Origin: Gambelia wislizenii
Lineage: Eukaryota; Chordata; Lepidosauria; Squamata; Crotaphytidae
NCBI GenBank assembly: GCA_030847615.1
Contig: JAUMIR010000003.1
Span: 193,573,149 to 193,637,148, forward strand
Length of the DNA stretch: 64,000 nucleotides
Direction: 5' to 3'
A program made the position numbers and the translations under genes. The number at the start of each line of letters is the position of its first letter. Position 1 is the first letter of the stretch. The notes under the pieces were generated by a model, which was not told where the DNA came from, did no database searches, and saw only the letters and a list, made by a program, of their open reading frames with translations. Shown piece by piece: positions 45,851 to 57,699 of the stretch.

Positions 45851-47397
45851 GGAGCAGCTACATACAGCACAGAAGACCATGTTGTTGTGGCAAAGGCTGA
45901 GGGGGGGGGGAATGCTGTTCCTAAACAGCAGTTCCCCTGGATGCTTCAGGTGTGCTGCAAGAATGCAGCTGGGTGCATCTGATAGCTTGGCCCTGGTTCT
46001 TCCAAGACTCCCACAGTTAGGGCCTGAGTCTGCAAAGAGGCTGTGCAGATAGGGGCCTAGTCTTGTGAGGAGAGGCAGATCCAGACAACCACATAGCCTG
46101 CCCTGGAACCCTGCACTATCTTGATACCCCCATGTGCTATAGTGGCAGAGCTGAGGTAAGATAGAACTGCCACATCAGATTGTGTACCTGGAATGAGGGA
46201 GTTGGCATGTCTTTGTCCTTTGCCTCAAGCAGTAATGCTGTTGAGATCAAAGGATCTTGATACCAGTACCTGTTTATGCTACCTAGAAACTCTACCTCCA
46301 GCCAGAATGGAGGCCTCATATGGTGTCCTGACCTCTTTAGAGAGAAAGGGGGTACAGAAGAAATGAGTTAGCCAGTTCTCCTTCTTCCTTGTGGGTCATT
46401 TTTCATCTGCTAGAAAAGAATCAGGTGTGGGAATTAACCATCCTGGTTGTGTAACAGCTTGCTAAACTCTTTAGGCACCAATGAGTCATATAACCTGCAA
46501 ACAATTGGACATTATCTCAGTCCAATTCCCCTTTGATTTACTTTTCTGAAACATTTATTTTCCTCAGGCTGCCACTTGGATTATTAAGTTTATTGTTCTA
46601 AGGTGGGGGAGCACTCTAATGGTGGTTATTATGGACCTATGTAGAAGTAAAATGAATATTCATGATGAGGATGCTATTTAAGAGCTTGAAAAGTATTGTT
46701 CTGTTTGCATAGTTCATTGTTTCAAGCTCTTTTTCAAATGATAGCTTAGTGGGATACAATGGTCTTTGGGAATTTGCCATATTAATACAAAGTGAACTTT
46801 CATTGAGATAAAACATGAAAATATGTGTTTATCATAAACACAACAATTTGCCAGGCCAAAAATAGTTAAAGGGGTTTAACACCCCCCTCCTGTTTTATAG
46901 AAGTTAATCTATGATAGAAACACAATGAGACTACAGTGCAGGAAGCAACTGTGTAGTTACCACGTCTTTACATCTCCCCAAGTAGGGTCATGCCTATTGT
47001 TTGTAAGTGCTTCTTATCCTCTCCATTTCCATTAACCACACATTTATCTGTCAAACACTATATGACACAAAACATCAACTGAGAAAGATGTGGAACTGCA
47101 AGTTCTTTGTTATACTGTCATTTTAATGTCAAAACACAGACATGAGAAAATAAAGCAAAGAGCTGTAAACACACCCAACAACAATAGTTCTACATAAAGC
47201 TATCGAATCTAGGATGCAGCAATAGGTTGTGTTTGGATGATCAAATCTCACCTTGATAAACCTGGATATGAATAAGCTTTATGCACACACATATACACAG
47301 GAAGTTTGCTTGTTCTTTTGCATTAGAAAAGGTGCAAGCTATGTAGCCTCAGTAAACTATGCCTTGTGTTATGTCCAAATCAGAAATTATTGTTTGG
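45851..47397. other. Anonymous non-coding DNA
   Basis: A G-run at 45902-45910. No gene or transposon recognised. Confidence 0.5.
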
Positions 47398-47720
47398 CTC
47401 TTTCACACTATGCAATTATAATGCTATATTTCACTTTAACTGTCATGGCTGCATCCTGCAGAATCCTAGGATTTGTAGTTGGGGGAGGCATTAGACCTCT
47501 CTACTAGAAAATTCTAAACACTTCTCTAAAACTACAAATCCCAGGATTCCTTAGGATCTAATGAGGCAGAAAGAATATTCAGAAATATATTTAAATGGTT
47601 GAAAAATGTGTTTCTTGAATGTTGGAAAACCCTGACACGAGCTGAATCCACACTTGCAAAATAATTCAGCTCCAGTGCACAATTTCTTGCCCTGGTTGAC
47701 CCCATTAATGCTACATAGCC
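47398..47720. mobile_element. Foldback MITE(s) of hAT-like type
   Basis: AGAATCCTAGGATTTGTAGTT (47460-47480) and AACTACAAATCCCAGGATTCC (47531-47551) are inverted. CACTATGCAATTATAATGC lies to the left. A second related block near 47640-47700 (CTGAATCCACACTTGC, AATAATTCAGCTCC) resembles the ends of the 34.0-kb MITE. Boundaries are uncertain. Confidence 0.6.
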
Positions 47721-47827
47721 ATTTTAATCCAAACTCAAATTGGTTTTGGAAGCCACACAGTTCCTCCACCTTGAAGGGCATTTCTATGTGTCCATGTATT
47801 CAATGAATCAGATTATTTTAGGTCACA

Positions 47828-47850
47828 CAGCAGCAGCAGCAGCAGCAGCA
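47828..47850 (+). repeat. (CAG)n microsatellite
   Basis: Seven CAG units, followed by a T-rich run. Confidence 0.97.
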
Positions 47851-48724
47851 TTTTTTTTATTTTTTTTTTGTAGAATGCATATCAATATCAACCAATAGTC
47901 CAATGGCTTATGGAAGCAAAACTACCAATTGCTTAAACAGGAAACAACACAATACCACTTGTGGGAATGACTGGGCAATTCATAAAGTAACCTGTTCCCA
48001 AGTTATTTGGAGCTCAATATATGAAAAACAAAACCATAAACATGGCTCAGTAGCTTATTAGCAGCCAATACAATCCTTTTAGAAAGGATGCAGCATACTG
48101 TTATACGGCAACCCACTGTTTTCTAGAACAAGTCAAAGGGTACTTCCACATACAGGTTATTGAAAAAATAAAATAAAATCTTGAAGTTCTCCTAGAAGGT
48201 TAAGGCACAACATTGGATGGCTGCACCACTCTTCTATTCACTCACTATGCAATCCTGCACTTGTTTGCTCTGATGCACATCCCACTGTGTGGGGTTTCTC
48301 TCCAGGTAGACATGATTGAAACTCTAGAGATATGGCTCTGTGCAGGAAGACATGCAACTCAAGTCAGTGTTGGAGCTACTGTTCTGTCCCAAGGAAGATC
48401 CCAACAAGGTCAACAGGATTCCTACTGCACCTTTAACTGCAGCTAACCAGTGCAGAAGAATTCCTGAAACATCATCTTGAAAGCACAATTTTGTGCTGAT
48501 TGGGCAAAGGGGCCCCTGAGTCCCAACTGACTTGATAAATTCAAGTTGGGGTACAGCTAGGCCATATATTGACCTGTGCAAGTATATTAACTACTCCATG
48601 CTCTAGGAGATAATGAAGCAGATACACACACATATTCTGAAAGGACTATTCTTTCAGCTTTAATATGGCTGGGGGTAGGGTGAGAACTGTGGTCCATGTA
48701 TCAAATATTGGATGAAAAATGATT
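47851..48724. other. Anonymous non-coding DNA
   Basis: Nothing recognised. Confidence 0.5.
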
Positions 48725-49026
48725 AGAAACATCATCATCATCATCATCATAAAATTTATTTATATCCTGCTCCTCTACAAAACACAATTAGGGTGGCTTA
48801 CAACAATTAAAATATACATCCCAGACCCTCAGTCCCACCCACCCCCCTTTAAAATACAATTAAATAATTCAGGAATTAAAACATACTTGAAAAATACAAA
48901 AAATAAAGACAAACAATGGACAGTGGCCGTAGCGAGGTTGGGACAAGCTAGATTTTATTTTATTTTTTGATGGCCGAGTATCTATTCAGGAAAAGCCTGT
49001 TGGAAGAGATCAATCTTAAGAGCTTT

Positions 49027-50170
49027 TTAAAAGTTATTTAGGGTGTTGATATGACAGATCTCATCTGGCAGGCCGTTCCATAATCTGGGAGCAATAGCCA
49101 AAAAGGCCCTCCAGGAGGTCGAAAAAAGCCTAGTTTTTAAAGGTTGTAACAAATTCCTCCCAGAGGACCTGAGTGTACAGGGAGGCTTATATGGAAGGAG
49201 GTGGTCCTGAAGATAGGTTGGACCCAAGCCATTTAGGGTTTTAAAGGTGATAACCAATACCTTGTACTGGGCCCAGAAACTAATGGGCAGCCAGTGGAGT
49301 GATCTTAAGATCAGTGTTATATGATCTCCTCTGGATGTACTTGAGACCACTCTGGATGCCATATTCTGTACTAGTTGAAGTTTCTGGACCAAGCACGAGG
49401 GTAGCCCCTTGTAGAGTGCATTACAGAAAACAAGATGGGAGGTTACCAGAGCATGTAACACGGTCTCAAGATCCCTGAATTCCAGGAAAGGGTGCAGCTA
49501 GTGTGTCAGCTGAAGCTGATAACAGGCACTCCTGACCGTCGCATTTACCTGATTTGTCATCTGGAGCGACAGGTCCAGGAGCACTCCCAGACTGCGAACG
49601 TAGTCCTTGGAGGAGAGTGTGACCCCATCCAAGACTGGAGATTGTATCCCAATGCCTGGGTTCAGGGCTGCTACCATGAGTACCTCTGATTTATCTGGAT
49701 TCAGCTTCAATTTGTTTTCCCTCATCCAGTCCATTACTGCCCTAAGACAATCATTAAGAGAAGAGATACCATTTGAAGTTGGAGCTGAAGACCAAGGCAT
49801 GGCAAAGTACATCTGGGTGTCATCAGTGTACTGATAACACCCTACCCCATGCCTCAGACCAAGGCATAGCGAAGTACATCTGGGTGTCATCAGTGTACTG
49901 ATAACACCCCACCCCATGCCTCAGGATGATCTCTCCCAGCAGCTTCATGTATATATTGAATAGCATCGGGGACAGGATGGTGCCTTGTGGGATGCCACAA
50001 TTAAGCTCTTTCCTTGCAGAGCAACTGTCCCTGAGCATCACCCTCTGGAATCTGCCTGAGAGGAAGGAACAAAACTACTGCAGCACAGTGCCTCCTATTC
50101 CTAGCCTTCTCAGGCAATCCAAGAGGATGTAATAATCTATTGTATCAAAAGCTTCTGAGAGATCCAGTAG
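49027..50170 (-). pseudogene. L2 ORF2 reverse transcriptase, C-terminal half
   Basis: Non-LTR reverse transcriptase for target-primed reverse transcription. On the minus strand: ELNCGIPQGTILSPMLFNIYM (motif with PQG..LSP, about 50000-49935), YQYTDDTQMYFAMPW with catalytic TDD in place of ADD, LNDCLRAVMDWMRENKLKLNP, EVLMVA and LGVLLDLSLQM. The C-terminal region has LQLVQNMASRVV and LRSLHWLPISFWAQYK, ending GLPDEICHINTLNNF near 49030. A 67-bp tandem duplication over the TDD box shifts the frame, and another break lies near 49470-49500. L2 identity rests on the HWLP and LRSS.R blocks. Confidence 0.85.
49789..49922 (-). repeat. 67-bp tandem duplication across the L2 RT active site
   Basis: Unit 1 (49789-49855) and unit 2 (49856-49922) start AGACCAAGGCAT and contain TACATCTGGGTGTCATCAGT. 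They differ at about three positions. 67 is not a multiple of three, so the second copy is out of frame. The unit covers the YTDDTQMY codons. Confidence 0.9.
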
Positions 50171-50250
50171 CACCAACAGGGTCACTCTACCCCTGTCTAT
50201 GCTCAGGCGAAGGTCATCAGCCAAGGCAACCATGGCAGTCTTCATTGACA

Positions 50251-50916
50251 ATGCTTATTAATGGTGAATCTCCATGTTTAGGCATATTACCAAATGGTAA
50301 GACCAAAGAAAAAGAAATGGCCATCACATTCATAATCAGCTTATGTGCTTCTGGGACATGCACCTAATTACATCTGGAGTGTGGAAGTTTTGGACATGAT
50401 AGTTCTTGGTAGAGCACAGTAAGGTCTTATTTTCTCACAATCACTGAAGGAGGAGCAGCAACGACCTCGTGAAGGGAAGTCATTTTTTCCCAGCTAACTT
50501 GCCTTCTCCATCTCCTCTGCAGTTAGCAGCTCCTTCAGTTCTAATGTGAAAAGCTGATTATCAGGTAGCCTTATGGGCTATCACCACATAGTGATTAAGA
50601 AGCAACATATGCTTGATAATTGGACATATAAGCCTCTTACTGTGTAGCAACCTTGTACTTCTAGATTGGATCCAGATTTAAATGTGTGTGCAACTGGTCA
50701 GGTGGAAACAGAGTTCCTTGTCCCTTCCTCCACACAACTTCCCCTCCAAGACCCTGAAAATGCTACACAAAAGATGGAGACCCTGCTGAATAGGATGAGA
50801 CATGGCATAGAGATGAGGGGAATCCTCCAAAATTTGGTAAAGACACATCCCATGAATGAGCCCCTTTCTATTCCACAGAAAAAAATATCCTGAATACAAT
50901 TATAGATTTTCCTTGG
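50251..50916. other. Anonymous non-coding DNA
   Basis: Short overlapping frames on both strands at 50666-50946 carry no motif. Confidence 0.5.
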
Positions 50917-50960
50917 TTGTTGTTTTTTCCCGGGCTGTGAGGTCATGTTCTGGAAGAGTT

Positions 50961-51006
50961 TCTTTCTGACGTTTCACCTGCAACTGTGGCTGGCATCCTA
51001 AGAAAA
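50961..51006 (-). ncRNA. Hammerhead-like motif of Penelope-1 (degraded)
   Basis: Minus-strand order: TCTTAGGA, GCCAGCCACAGTTGCAGGT, GAAACGTC. The second core GAAA and the NUH cleavage triplet GTC are present. The first core reads CUUAGGA, so invariant G5 of CUGANGA is U. It probably cannot cleave. Confidence 0.45.
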
Positions 51007-51206
51007 TGGTTGTGTAGGTGTGTGAGTGGAGTTTATATGCTGTGAACCCCTGTTGGGGAGGGTATGTAAATTTGTGGAATTTGGATAATGGTTGGTTGAT
51101 AGGCCATTATCTGCTGAGAATCCCTCTGTCCCTGGGTGGAATTCTTTTGAAAGTGTTGAGTTTTGATTCTATTCTATTTCAAAACTGGGAGCCAGATTTT
51201 TTTTAT

Positions 51207-52171
51207 TTATGAGGTTTCTTCTTTCCTGTTGAAGTTGTCCAGGTGTTTCTGGATTTCACTAGCTTCTCTGTGCATTCTGACATGAAAGTTGTTGGCCTGG
51301 TCTAGAATGCCTGTGTCTTCAAATAGCATTTTGTGTCCAGGTTGGTTTATAACATGTTCTGCTACTGCTGATTTTTCTGGCTGGCCCAGTCTGCAGTGTC
51401 TCTCATGTTCCTTGATTCGTGTTTGCACACTGCGTTTAGTGGTCCCTATGTAAACTTGTCCACAGCTGCATGGTATGCGGTAAACTCCTGCAGCTGTGAG
51501 AGGGTCTCTTTTGTCCTTCGCTGAGTGTAGCATTTCTTGGATTTTTTTGGTTGGTCTATAGATTGTTTTGAGATTGTATTTCCTCATCAGTTTCCTTACT
51601 CTGTCTGTGCCTCCTTTGATGTATGGTAAAAATACCTTCCCTCTGGGTAGAAGTTTTTCTACTTCATTTCTGTGGGGTTTTTTGGGTCTGGCTGCTCTTG
51701 TGTTGTCTGACCTGGAGTAACGATTAGCCTGTAGGGCCCAGTTTAGATGCCTCAGTTCATCCTCCCAGTAGTGGGGTTCACAAATCCTTTTTGCACGATC
51801 TACCAATGTTTTTATTGTTTCTTTTTTTGTCCTGTGTGATTATTGGAGTTCTTGTGTAGGTATCTGTCCGTGTGTGGGGGGGTTCTGTATACCTTGTGGC
51901 CTAACCATTGGTTTGGTTTGTGGATGACTAGGACATCCAAGAATGGCAGTGTTCCTTCCTTCTCTTTTTCCATCGTGAATTGGATATTTGGGTGGATGCT
52001 GTTCAGATGGTTCAGGAATGAGACCAAATCTTCTCCATGGTTCCAAATGGTGAAAGTGTCATCCACAAATTGGAACCATGTTGTGGGCTTTTTTGTTGCT
52101 GTTTCCAGGGCTTGCTTTTCAAAATGTTCCATGTAAAAGTTTGCTATCACTGGGCTCAGGGGGCTGCCCAT
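51207..52171 (-). pseudogene. Penelope-1 RT / GIY-YIG endonuclease fragment
   Basis: Penelope-like proteins couple RT to a GIY-YIG nuclease. The RT part (52171-51812) has MGSPLSPVIANFYMEHFEK, the catalytic FQFVDDTFTIW, IQFTMEKEKEGTLPFLDV and GHKVYRTPPHTDRYLH. A frameshift near 51815 precedes the next frame (51806-51207): RAKRICEPHYWEDELRHLN, then the nuclease with AAGVYRIPCSCGQVYIG (GIY-YIG as GVY/YIG), RSVQTRIKEHERH with the conserved Arg, and HVINQPGHKM. It ends DNFNRKEETS before the stop. The RT N-terminus is missing. Confidence 0.9.
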
Positions 52172-52256
52172 GCCTACCCTATCTATCTGTTCATAGAATT
52201 TGTTATCCCACTGGAAGTAGCTTGTGGTGAGGCCAGTGTTTGAACAAGGCTGTGAT

Positions 52257-52789
52257 TGTCAGGGAAAATGGGTATAGTAGTCAAAAATATATCCATAGGA
52301 TTTTTCCCTGGGCAAAAGAGGTGCTTGTAAATTGCTAGGCCCCATTGTTTGGATTTACTGTGTCTTTGCCTTCAAGGTTAAAGCAAGTGAAATCACCTCT
52401 CTGTGTGTCTGGGGAAAAGCCAGATGTCCTCTTATCTCCTTAGTTCACACAGAACTAGACTGGATGTTTTGAGAAGAGTTCTGCTGTAAGGGACGGGGGA
52501 ATTCAGTGTGTTTAAGCTATGTATTTAAGCAGTCTCTCTGCTGCAAAGGGAGAGAGAAGAAATATGATTTTTTTCTTAGGCTCTCTAAGTTTGACTTTTC
52601 ATAGTCATGATATAGTCTGTTTTAGTTAGCTGCTTTAGCTTTTCAATAAAGCAACCAAAAGACATTTTGGTCATCAGTCTCCATGTTTTTACACAATGTA
52701 TGCAACCTTTTGCCCAAACCTCATGTTTATGCTGTTATTCTGCTAATTGTCCCACTGCCCAGGAGGGCAAGAGGGTGTATACCGTGACA
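52257..52789 (+). repeat. Copia-2 5' LTR
   Basis: 533 bp, begins TGTCAGGGAAAATGGGTATA and ends GTGTATACCGTGACA. Contains an AATAAAGCAACC signal near 52647 (AATAAA). Matches the 3' LTR along its length with scattered changes. Confidence 0.95.
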
Positions 52790-52804
52790 GGTTGATAGGC
52801 CCAG
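52790..52804 (+). promoter_or_regulatory. Copia-2 primer-binding site resembling initiator-Met tRNA anticodon arm
   Basis: Directly after the LTR is GGTTGATAGGCCCAG. The complement of the anticodon arm of vertebrate initiator-Met tRNA is GGTTATGGGCCCAG; the two match with one extra base and one substitution. Drosophila copia and Ty5 are known to prime from a half-tRNA of this kind. A weaker acceptor-end match (GGTAGCAGA) lies just beyond at 52804-52812. Confidence 0.6.
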
Positions 52805-53159
52805 GTAGCAGATTGATGGATCCAAGTGCCAGGTCATGGGCTGCAGATTTTTTCAGCCCAGATGACAGTTTAATGGTCCCAGAGAGCAGTTTATGGCCAC
52901 AGATTGTTGAGCCCAGGCTGAAGGGCTCTGACAAGTGGCAAGATGGGTTTTGTTGCTACTTTGGTGTGTATCCTGAACTGTGGAATTAATTTTGGAGATG
53001 TTTGAAATTTTTGTCTGTGCCTCAGAAAGTCTGGAGGAGTTGACGAGCCAGTGGAGGGGATCATCAATCCTGGAACCTGAGACACCTGTTGAATGCTGCT
53101 GAGAGGAACCATCTGGAGAGTCCTGGCTGGTACGCTACCCCTGTTGAAGGAATTACGGA

Positions 53160-56100
53160 GCTGAGAGGGGGGTTGATAATTCATAATTGGAACCGTGGCA
53201 CTTAGTCCAGGAAGCCTTCCTTTGAGAAGATAAATTACAAAAATTACCATACATGGGCTGTGATGATGCAAACTTATTTGCACCAGCAGCTGATGTATGG
53301 CCCCATTTTAGCTACCCCTGGTCCCAATGCCAGAAGGGACAACAGGCGGGCTGAAGAGCGGGCCAAGGCATCAATCATTTTGGGGATTGAAGATAGCCAG
53401 CTGGTCTATGTGAGGGGCTGTGCTTCAGCCCGGGAGACATGAGCAGCATTGAGGCAAGTTTATGTCCATGCCAGAGTGGGGTCACAAATCATGCTGATGT
53501 GTAAGTGCTATAGACTGAAATTACAGCCTGGTGGAGATATTGCAGCCCATGTTGCTTTGCTGCGGGAACATTTTGACCATCTCCAGGAGGTGAATGTGAA
53601 TTTCATGGAATGGGATAAATGTTATATTCTCTTGTCATCACTTGATGAACAATTTGATTCTTTAGTACACAGTCTGGAAGGCCTGCCAGCTGCAAATCTG
53701 ACCATGAATTTTATTACTGGTCATTTGCTTGAGGAACAGAAGAAACAGCTTGAACACAAACAGGATTTACAACTTTCTAAGGCTTTGCAGCCAAGGCCCC
53801 AAAATTCCACAAACAGTACAGTTTTTGCTGTCAAGGGAAAATGCTGCTGGAACTGTGGTCAAAAGGGACACTTTGCAAAAGATTGTAAAACCAAGAAAAA
53901 AGATGGTAAGACTAGCCAACAGGAAAAAAAATCTGGTTCTACCATGACTGTTTCTGCAGTAGTTTTGCAAGCTACAAAAGAGCAGAAAAAGGAGTTAACC
54001 CATTGGGCGTTTGATAGCAGGTGTAGTGAACATATTTCCAAATCCAAAGACAATTTTAAAGACATTAAAATGACTAACCTTTGCAATGTGAGTTTAGCTG
54101 ATGGGTCAAAGTCAAAATGTTTGGGTGAAGGTACATGCTTCATACAATGTCTAAACATGGATGTAAAAAATGTCCAGTTTGCTCCTAGTTTAAAGATGTG
54201 TTTGCTTTCTGTTGCCAGGTTGACACAGGAGGGCTGTGAGATACAATTTAAAGGGAACAAATGTTTTGCCTTGAAAAATGGTGCCATTTTGGCTGAGCGT
54301 GTGTTTCACAATCAATTGTATTACATGTATAGTTGTGTACAGGAAACCCAAACTAGTTCTGTGATGACAGATGCTCCCATGCATGACAATTGTGTGCATT
54401 TCATGCATCAGAGATTTTGTCGTGCCAGTTTTAAAGTTCTTAAACAGATGCCTGACATGGTGGATGGTCTGACTGTGAAGGGATGTAATAGATACCTGGA
54501 TTGTGGGATTGGTAAACAATCAAAATCAAAGGTTTTTCCATTCCCTAAGCACAGTGACAGAAGGTCCAAAAGGATCCTTGAGCTGGTCCACATGGACCTG
54601 CCATGTGGGCTGACCCCTATCCAGAAACGTTAGGAGGGGACAAGGTTTGTCCTGGTAATTGTAGATGATTTCAGTTGTTTCTCATTTGTTTTCTTACTCA
54701 GGAATAAGGATGAAACTTTTGAAACTTTCAAGAATTGGCTTGCTTATGTTGAGAAATGCTTTTCTCAGATGCTGTCTTCTCTCCAGTCAAACAGGGGAGG
54801 GGAATTCATGTCAAATGAGTTCCAGAGATGACTAAAGCAGAAGGGAATTTCCCACAGGCTGATGGTCCCCTTTTTCCCCAGTCAGAATGGACTAGAAGAG
54901 AGAAAGATTGGTGTTTTACAAACAAAGACGGACAGATGATTGATGCAAACATTGAAAAGAAGTATTGGGGAGAAGCCATGCTGATGGCTAATTATTTGAG
55001 TAACTGTGTGCAAAGTTCTTTGGTGTCAAATACCCCATTTTTGTGTTCTATGGCAAAAAGCCATCTGTGAAGCACATTAGTGTCTTTGGATCCTGTGTGT
55101 GGGTGAACATTCCCAAGGCAATCAGGAGAAAGGGGGAGCCCAAAGCCAGAAGGCTGAGATTCCTGGGTTATGAGCAGGCAAGTAAGGCATGGCGTTTTGC
55201 TCTCCTGAATGGCAAAGTTCTGATTTCCAAAAGTGCTGAGTTCGAGGAGCATGCTAACTGGGACCATGTCCACTCTAACCCAGAAGTAATTTTGCCTTCA
55301 TTTGTGGACGAGGCGCAGAATGCCCAGCAGCAAGAAGCAGATGGGTCAGGTGTTAGCAGTTCCCAAAAGTCTCCATGGAGAGCCCTAAAACAGGAGCCCT
55401 CTGACACTGACAGTGAGTCAAATGGAGACTCTGACAGTGATGAACCTCAACCTGACATTCCCCAGCATTCTAGCAGAGCAACAAAGGGGGTGCCACCTCA
55501 GAGATTTACTATGCAAAATGTGAAAGTGTGCCAGGTAACATTTGAACCTGATAGTTTCACTGATGTCCTTAAATTGCCTCAAGATGAGCAACAAAGGTGG
55601 AAACAAGCAATGGAGAGTGAAATGAAATCCATTGCAGAGCATAACATATATGATATTGTCCCACTGCCAGAGGCGCAGTAGGCTGTTGGGTGCTGTTGGG
55701 TATACAGAAGGAAACAAATGCATGATGGAAAACTCAAACACAAAGCACGCTTGGTTTCAAAGGGGTATTCACAAATAAAGTATCTGTACTATGATCGAGT
55801 ATTTGCACACACTGCCAGGGCCCAAAGTATCAAGATTGCTTTGTCGGTTGCAAGTCTGCACTGGTTCAAAGTTAATCACTCTGATATGGAATCTGCCTAT
55901 CTAAATGTCCCACTGGATGAGTGCATTTATGTAGAGCAGGCTTGTGGATTTCATAGTGGTGGGCCAAACCATGTGTACAAACTTAAACAGGCTTTGTATG
56001 GTTTGAAACAAAGCAGGAGATGTTGGTATCTCTGTTTGGATGCACAGTTGAAGAGTGTTGGTTTTCAGAACAGCATTGCTGATCCATGTTTGTACACAAG

Positions 56101-57082
56101 AGCTTCCAACCAGAGTTATGAAATCCTGATAGCTTTTGTGGATGATCTATTTCTGATCACACAAACTGACATTCAGGTGGAGAAGTTCAAAGAAGACTTG
56201 GGTTCAAAACTCAGACTCAAAGATCTTGGTGAAATACAGCACTATCTGGGGGTAGATTTTCAAAGGCTTGACAATGGTGGTTTCAAGATGAGGAAAACCC
56301 AGAAAATTGAGAAAGTCTTGGATCTCTAATATGTCTCAATGAAAACCTGCAAAGACACCTATGTGTACAGATTTTGTCAATGTTACTGATGATAGGTTGT
56401 TTGAATGTTCTGACCTTTTTCATTCTGTAATTGGAAGTCTGTTGTACATTGCAAAATGGTCTCACCCTGATATAGAATATGCTGTCAATATTCTGTCCAG
56501 AAAAGTGTCAAAGCCAACTCAACATGATTGGCAAGGCCTAAAAAGGGTGCTCGGATATTTGTGTGGCACCCTGGACCATGGCATGATAATCAGCTCACAA
56601 GGGTGCAATGAGTTGAAGTTTTTTGTGGATGCAGATTTTGCCAGTGAAATCCACAATATAAGGTCCAATACAGGAATGGTCATTTTTTATGCTCTCACTG
56701 CCATTTATTAGGGATCCAGAAAGCAATCATCTATTGCTTTGAGCTCTGCAGAGGCAGAATATACAGCTCTGTCTTCTTTAGTTTCTGAGCTGAAATATTT
56801 AAAGCAAATGTTTGATGATCTGAGTATTCCAATAAGAGGGCCTGCTAAGGTTTTTGAAGACCCACAAGCATGTATACACATGGTGTGTTCGGTGGGGGTG
56901 AAAAATAGGATCAAGCATGTTGCTGAAAAGTTTCAGAACATCAGAGAAGCCATACAAAATGGTCTAATCAGTCTGGACTACTGCCCCAGTGAAGAGAACA
57001 TTGCAGATTTGTTTACTAAAACTCTGGGTCCAACAAAGCATTATTATTTGTGCAACCAGTTGGGTGTGATGTCTGATGTGTA
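53160..57082 (+). pseudogene. Copia-2 gag-pol polyprotein (broken)
   Basis: Order: gag with INYKNYHTWAVMMQTYLHQQ (about 53230-53290) and the coat region to about 53740; zinc knuckle CCWNCGQKGHFAKDC (C-x2-C-x4-H-x4-C, near 53845); protease with WAFDSRCSEH, where the DSG motif reads DSR; integrase zinc region HQRFCRASFKVL...CGIGKQSKSKVFP; integrase core with VHMDLPCG, IVDDFSCFSF and QSNRGGEF, where the second catalytic Asp appears replaced; RT with DMESAYLNVPLDE, YGLKQSRRCW and catalytic AFVDDLFLI; RNase H with FFVDADFAS, SAEAEYTALSS and EENIADLFTKTLG. Stops occur at 53440, 54631-54633, near 54829, 55679 and 56709, with frameshifts near 54925, 55045 and 56340. The TGA at 53440 replaces an expected Trp. 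Confidence 0.93.
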
Positions 57083-57104
57083 AAATGAATTTGCCTAGAT
57101 GAAA

Positions 57105-57115
57105 AATCAAAGGGG
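57105..57115 (+). promoter_or_regulatory. Copia-2 polypurine tract
   Basis: AATCAAAGGGG abuts the 3' LTR start and would prime plus-strand DNA. Confidence 0.75.
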
Positions 57116-57651
57116 TGTCAGGGAAAATGGGTATAGTAGTCAAAAATATAGCCATAGGATTTTTCCCTAGGCAATAGAGGTACTTGTAAATTGCTAGGTC
57201 TCATTGTTTGGATTTACTGTGTCTTTGCCTTCAAGGTTAAAGCAAGTGAAATCACCTTTCTGTGTGTCTGGGGAAAAGCCAGATGTCCTCTTATCTCCTT
57301 AGTTCACAAAGAACTAGACTGGATGTTTTGAGAAGAGTTCTGCTGTAAGGGATGGGGGGAATTCTGTGTGTTTAAGCTATTTGTTTAAGGAGTCTCTCTA
57401 CTGCAGAGGGAGAGAGAAGAAAGATGATTTTTTCCCCTTAGGTTCTGTAAGTTTGACTTTTCATAGTCATGATGTAGTCTGTTTTAGTTAGCTATTTCAG
57501 CTTTTCAATAAAGCAACCAAAAGACATTTTGGTCATCAGTCTCCATGTTTTTACACAATGTATGCAACCTTTTGCCCAAACCTCATGTTTCTGCTGTTAC
57601 TCTGCTAACTCTCCCACTGCCCGGGAGGGTAGGAGGGTGTATACCATGACA
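57116..57651 (+). repeat. Copia-2 3' LTR
   Basis: 536 bp, begins TGTCAGGGAAAATGGGTATA and ends GTGTATACCATGACA. Same signals as the 5' LTR. Confidence 0.95.
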
Positions 57652-57699
57652 GTTATGTCCTCAGGAAATTTTTATTGTATTAGTGTCATGGTGTTCATT

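Larger units (their letters stand above)
48725..50250 (-). mobile_element. L2-type LINE, antisense, 5' truncated
   Basis: The 3' end on the minus strand is GTAAGCCACCCTAATTGTG, GAGCAGGATATAAATAAA and a (GAT)n tail (48729-48751 on plus), typical of L2. Upstream is the C-terminal two thirds of RT. The 5' break lies near 50250. A second L2 fragment from the 5' half (endonuclease) is at 60.4-61.1 kb in the opposite orientation. Confidence 0.85.
50917..52256 (-). mobile_element. Penelope-like element 1, antisense, 5' truncated
   Basis: On the minus strand: RT C-terminal half, GIY-YIG endonuclease, 3' untranslated region with CCTCCCCAACAGGGGTTCAC-type sequence and a hammerhead-like segment (50961-51006). 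The 3' end is near 50917. The 5' end stops at the copia insertion, where it meets the flank of Penelope-like element 2 in opposite orientation. Confidence 0.9.
52257..57651 (+). mobile_element. Ty1/copia LTR retrotransposon 2, full length
   Basis: Two LTRs with TGTCA...TGACA ends bracket an internal region of 4.3 kb with gag, protease, integrase, RT and RNase H. Flanks GTGAT (52252-52256) and GTTAT (57652-57656) look like a 5-bp target duplication with one mismatch. LTRs differ by about 4-5% by eye over the stretch I compared, so the copy is not recent. It is inserted at the head-to-head junction of two Penelope-like elements. Confidence 0.95.

Noticed and set aside
45477..45982. 109-codon plus frame and its minus partner
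   Set aside because: Arise from the 142-bp duplicated repeat; no domain, no start context.
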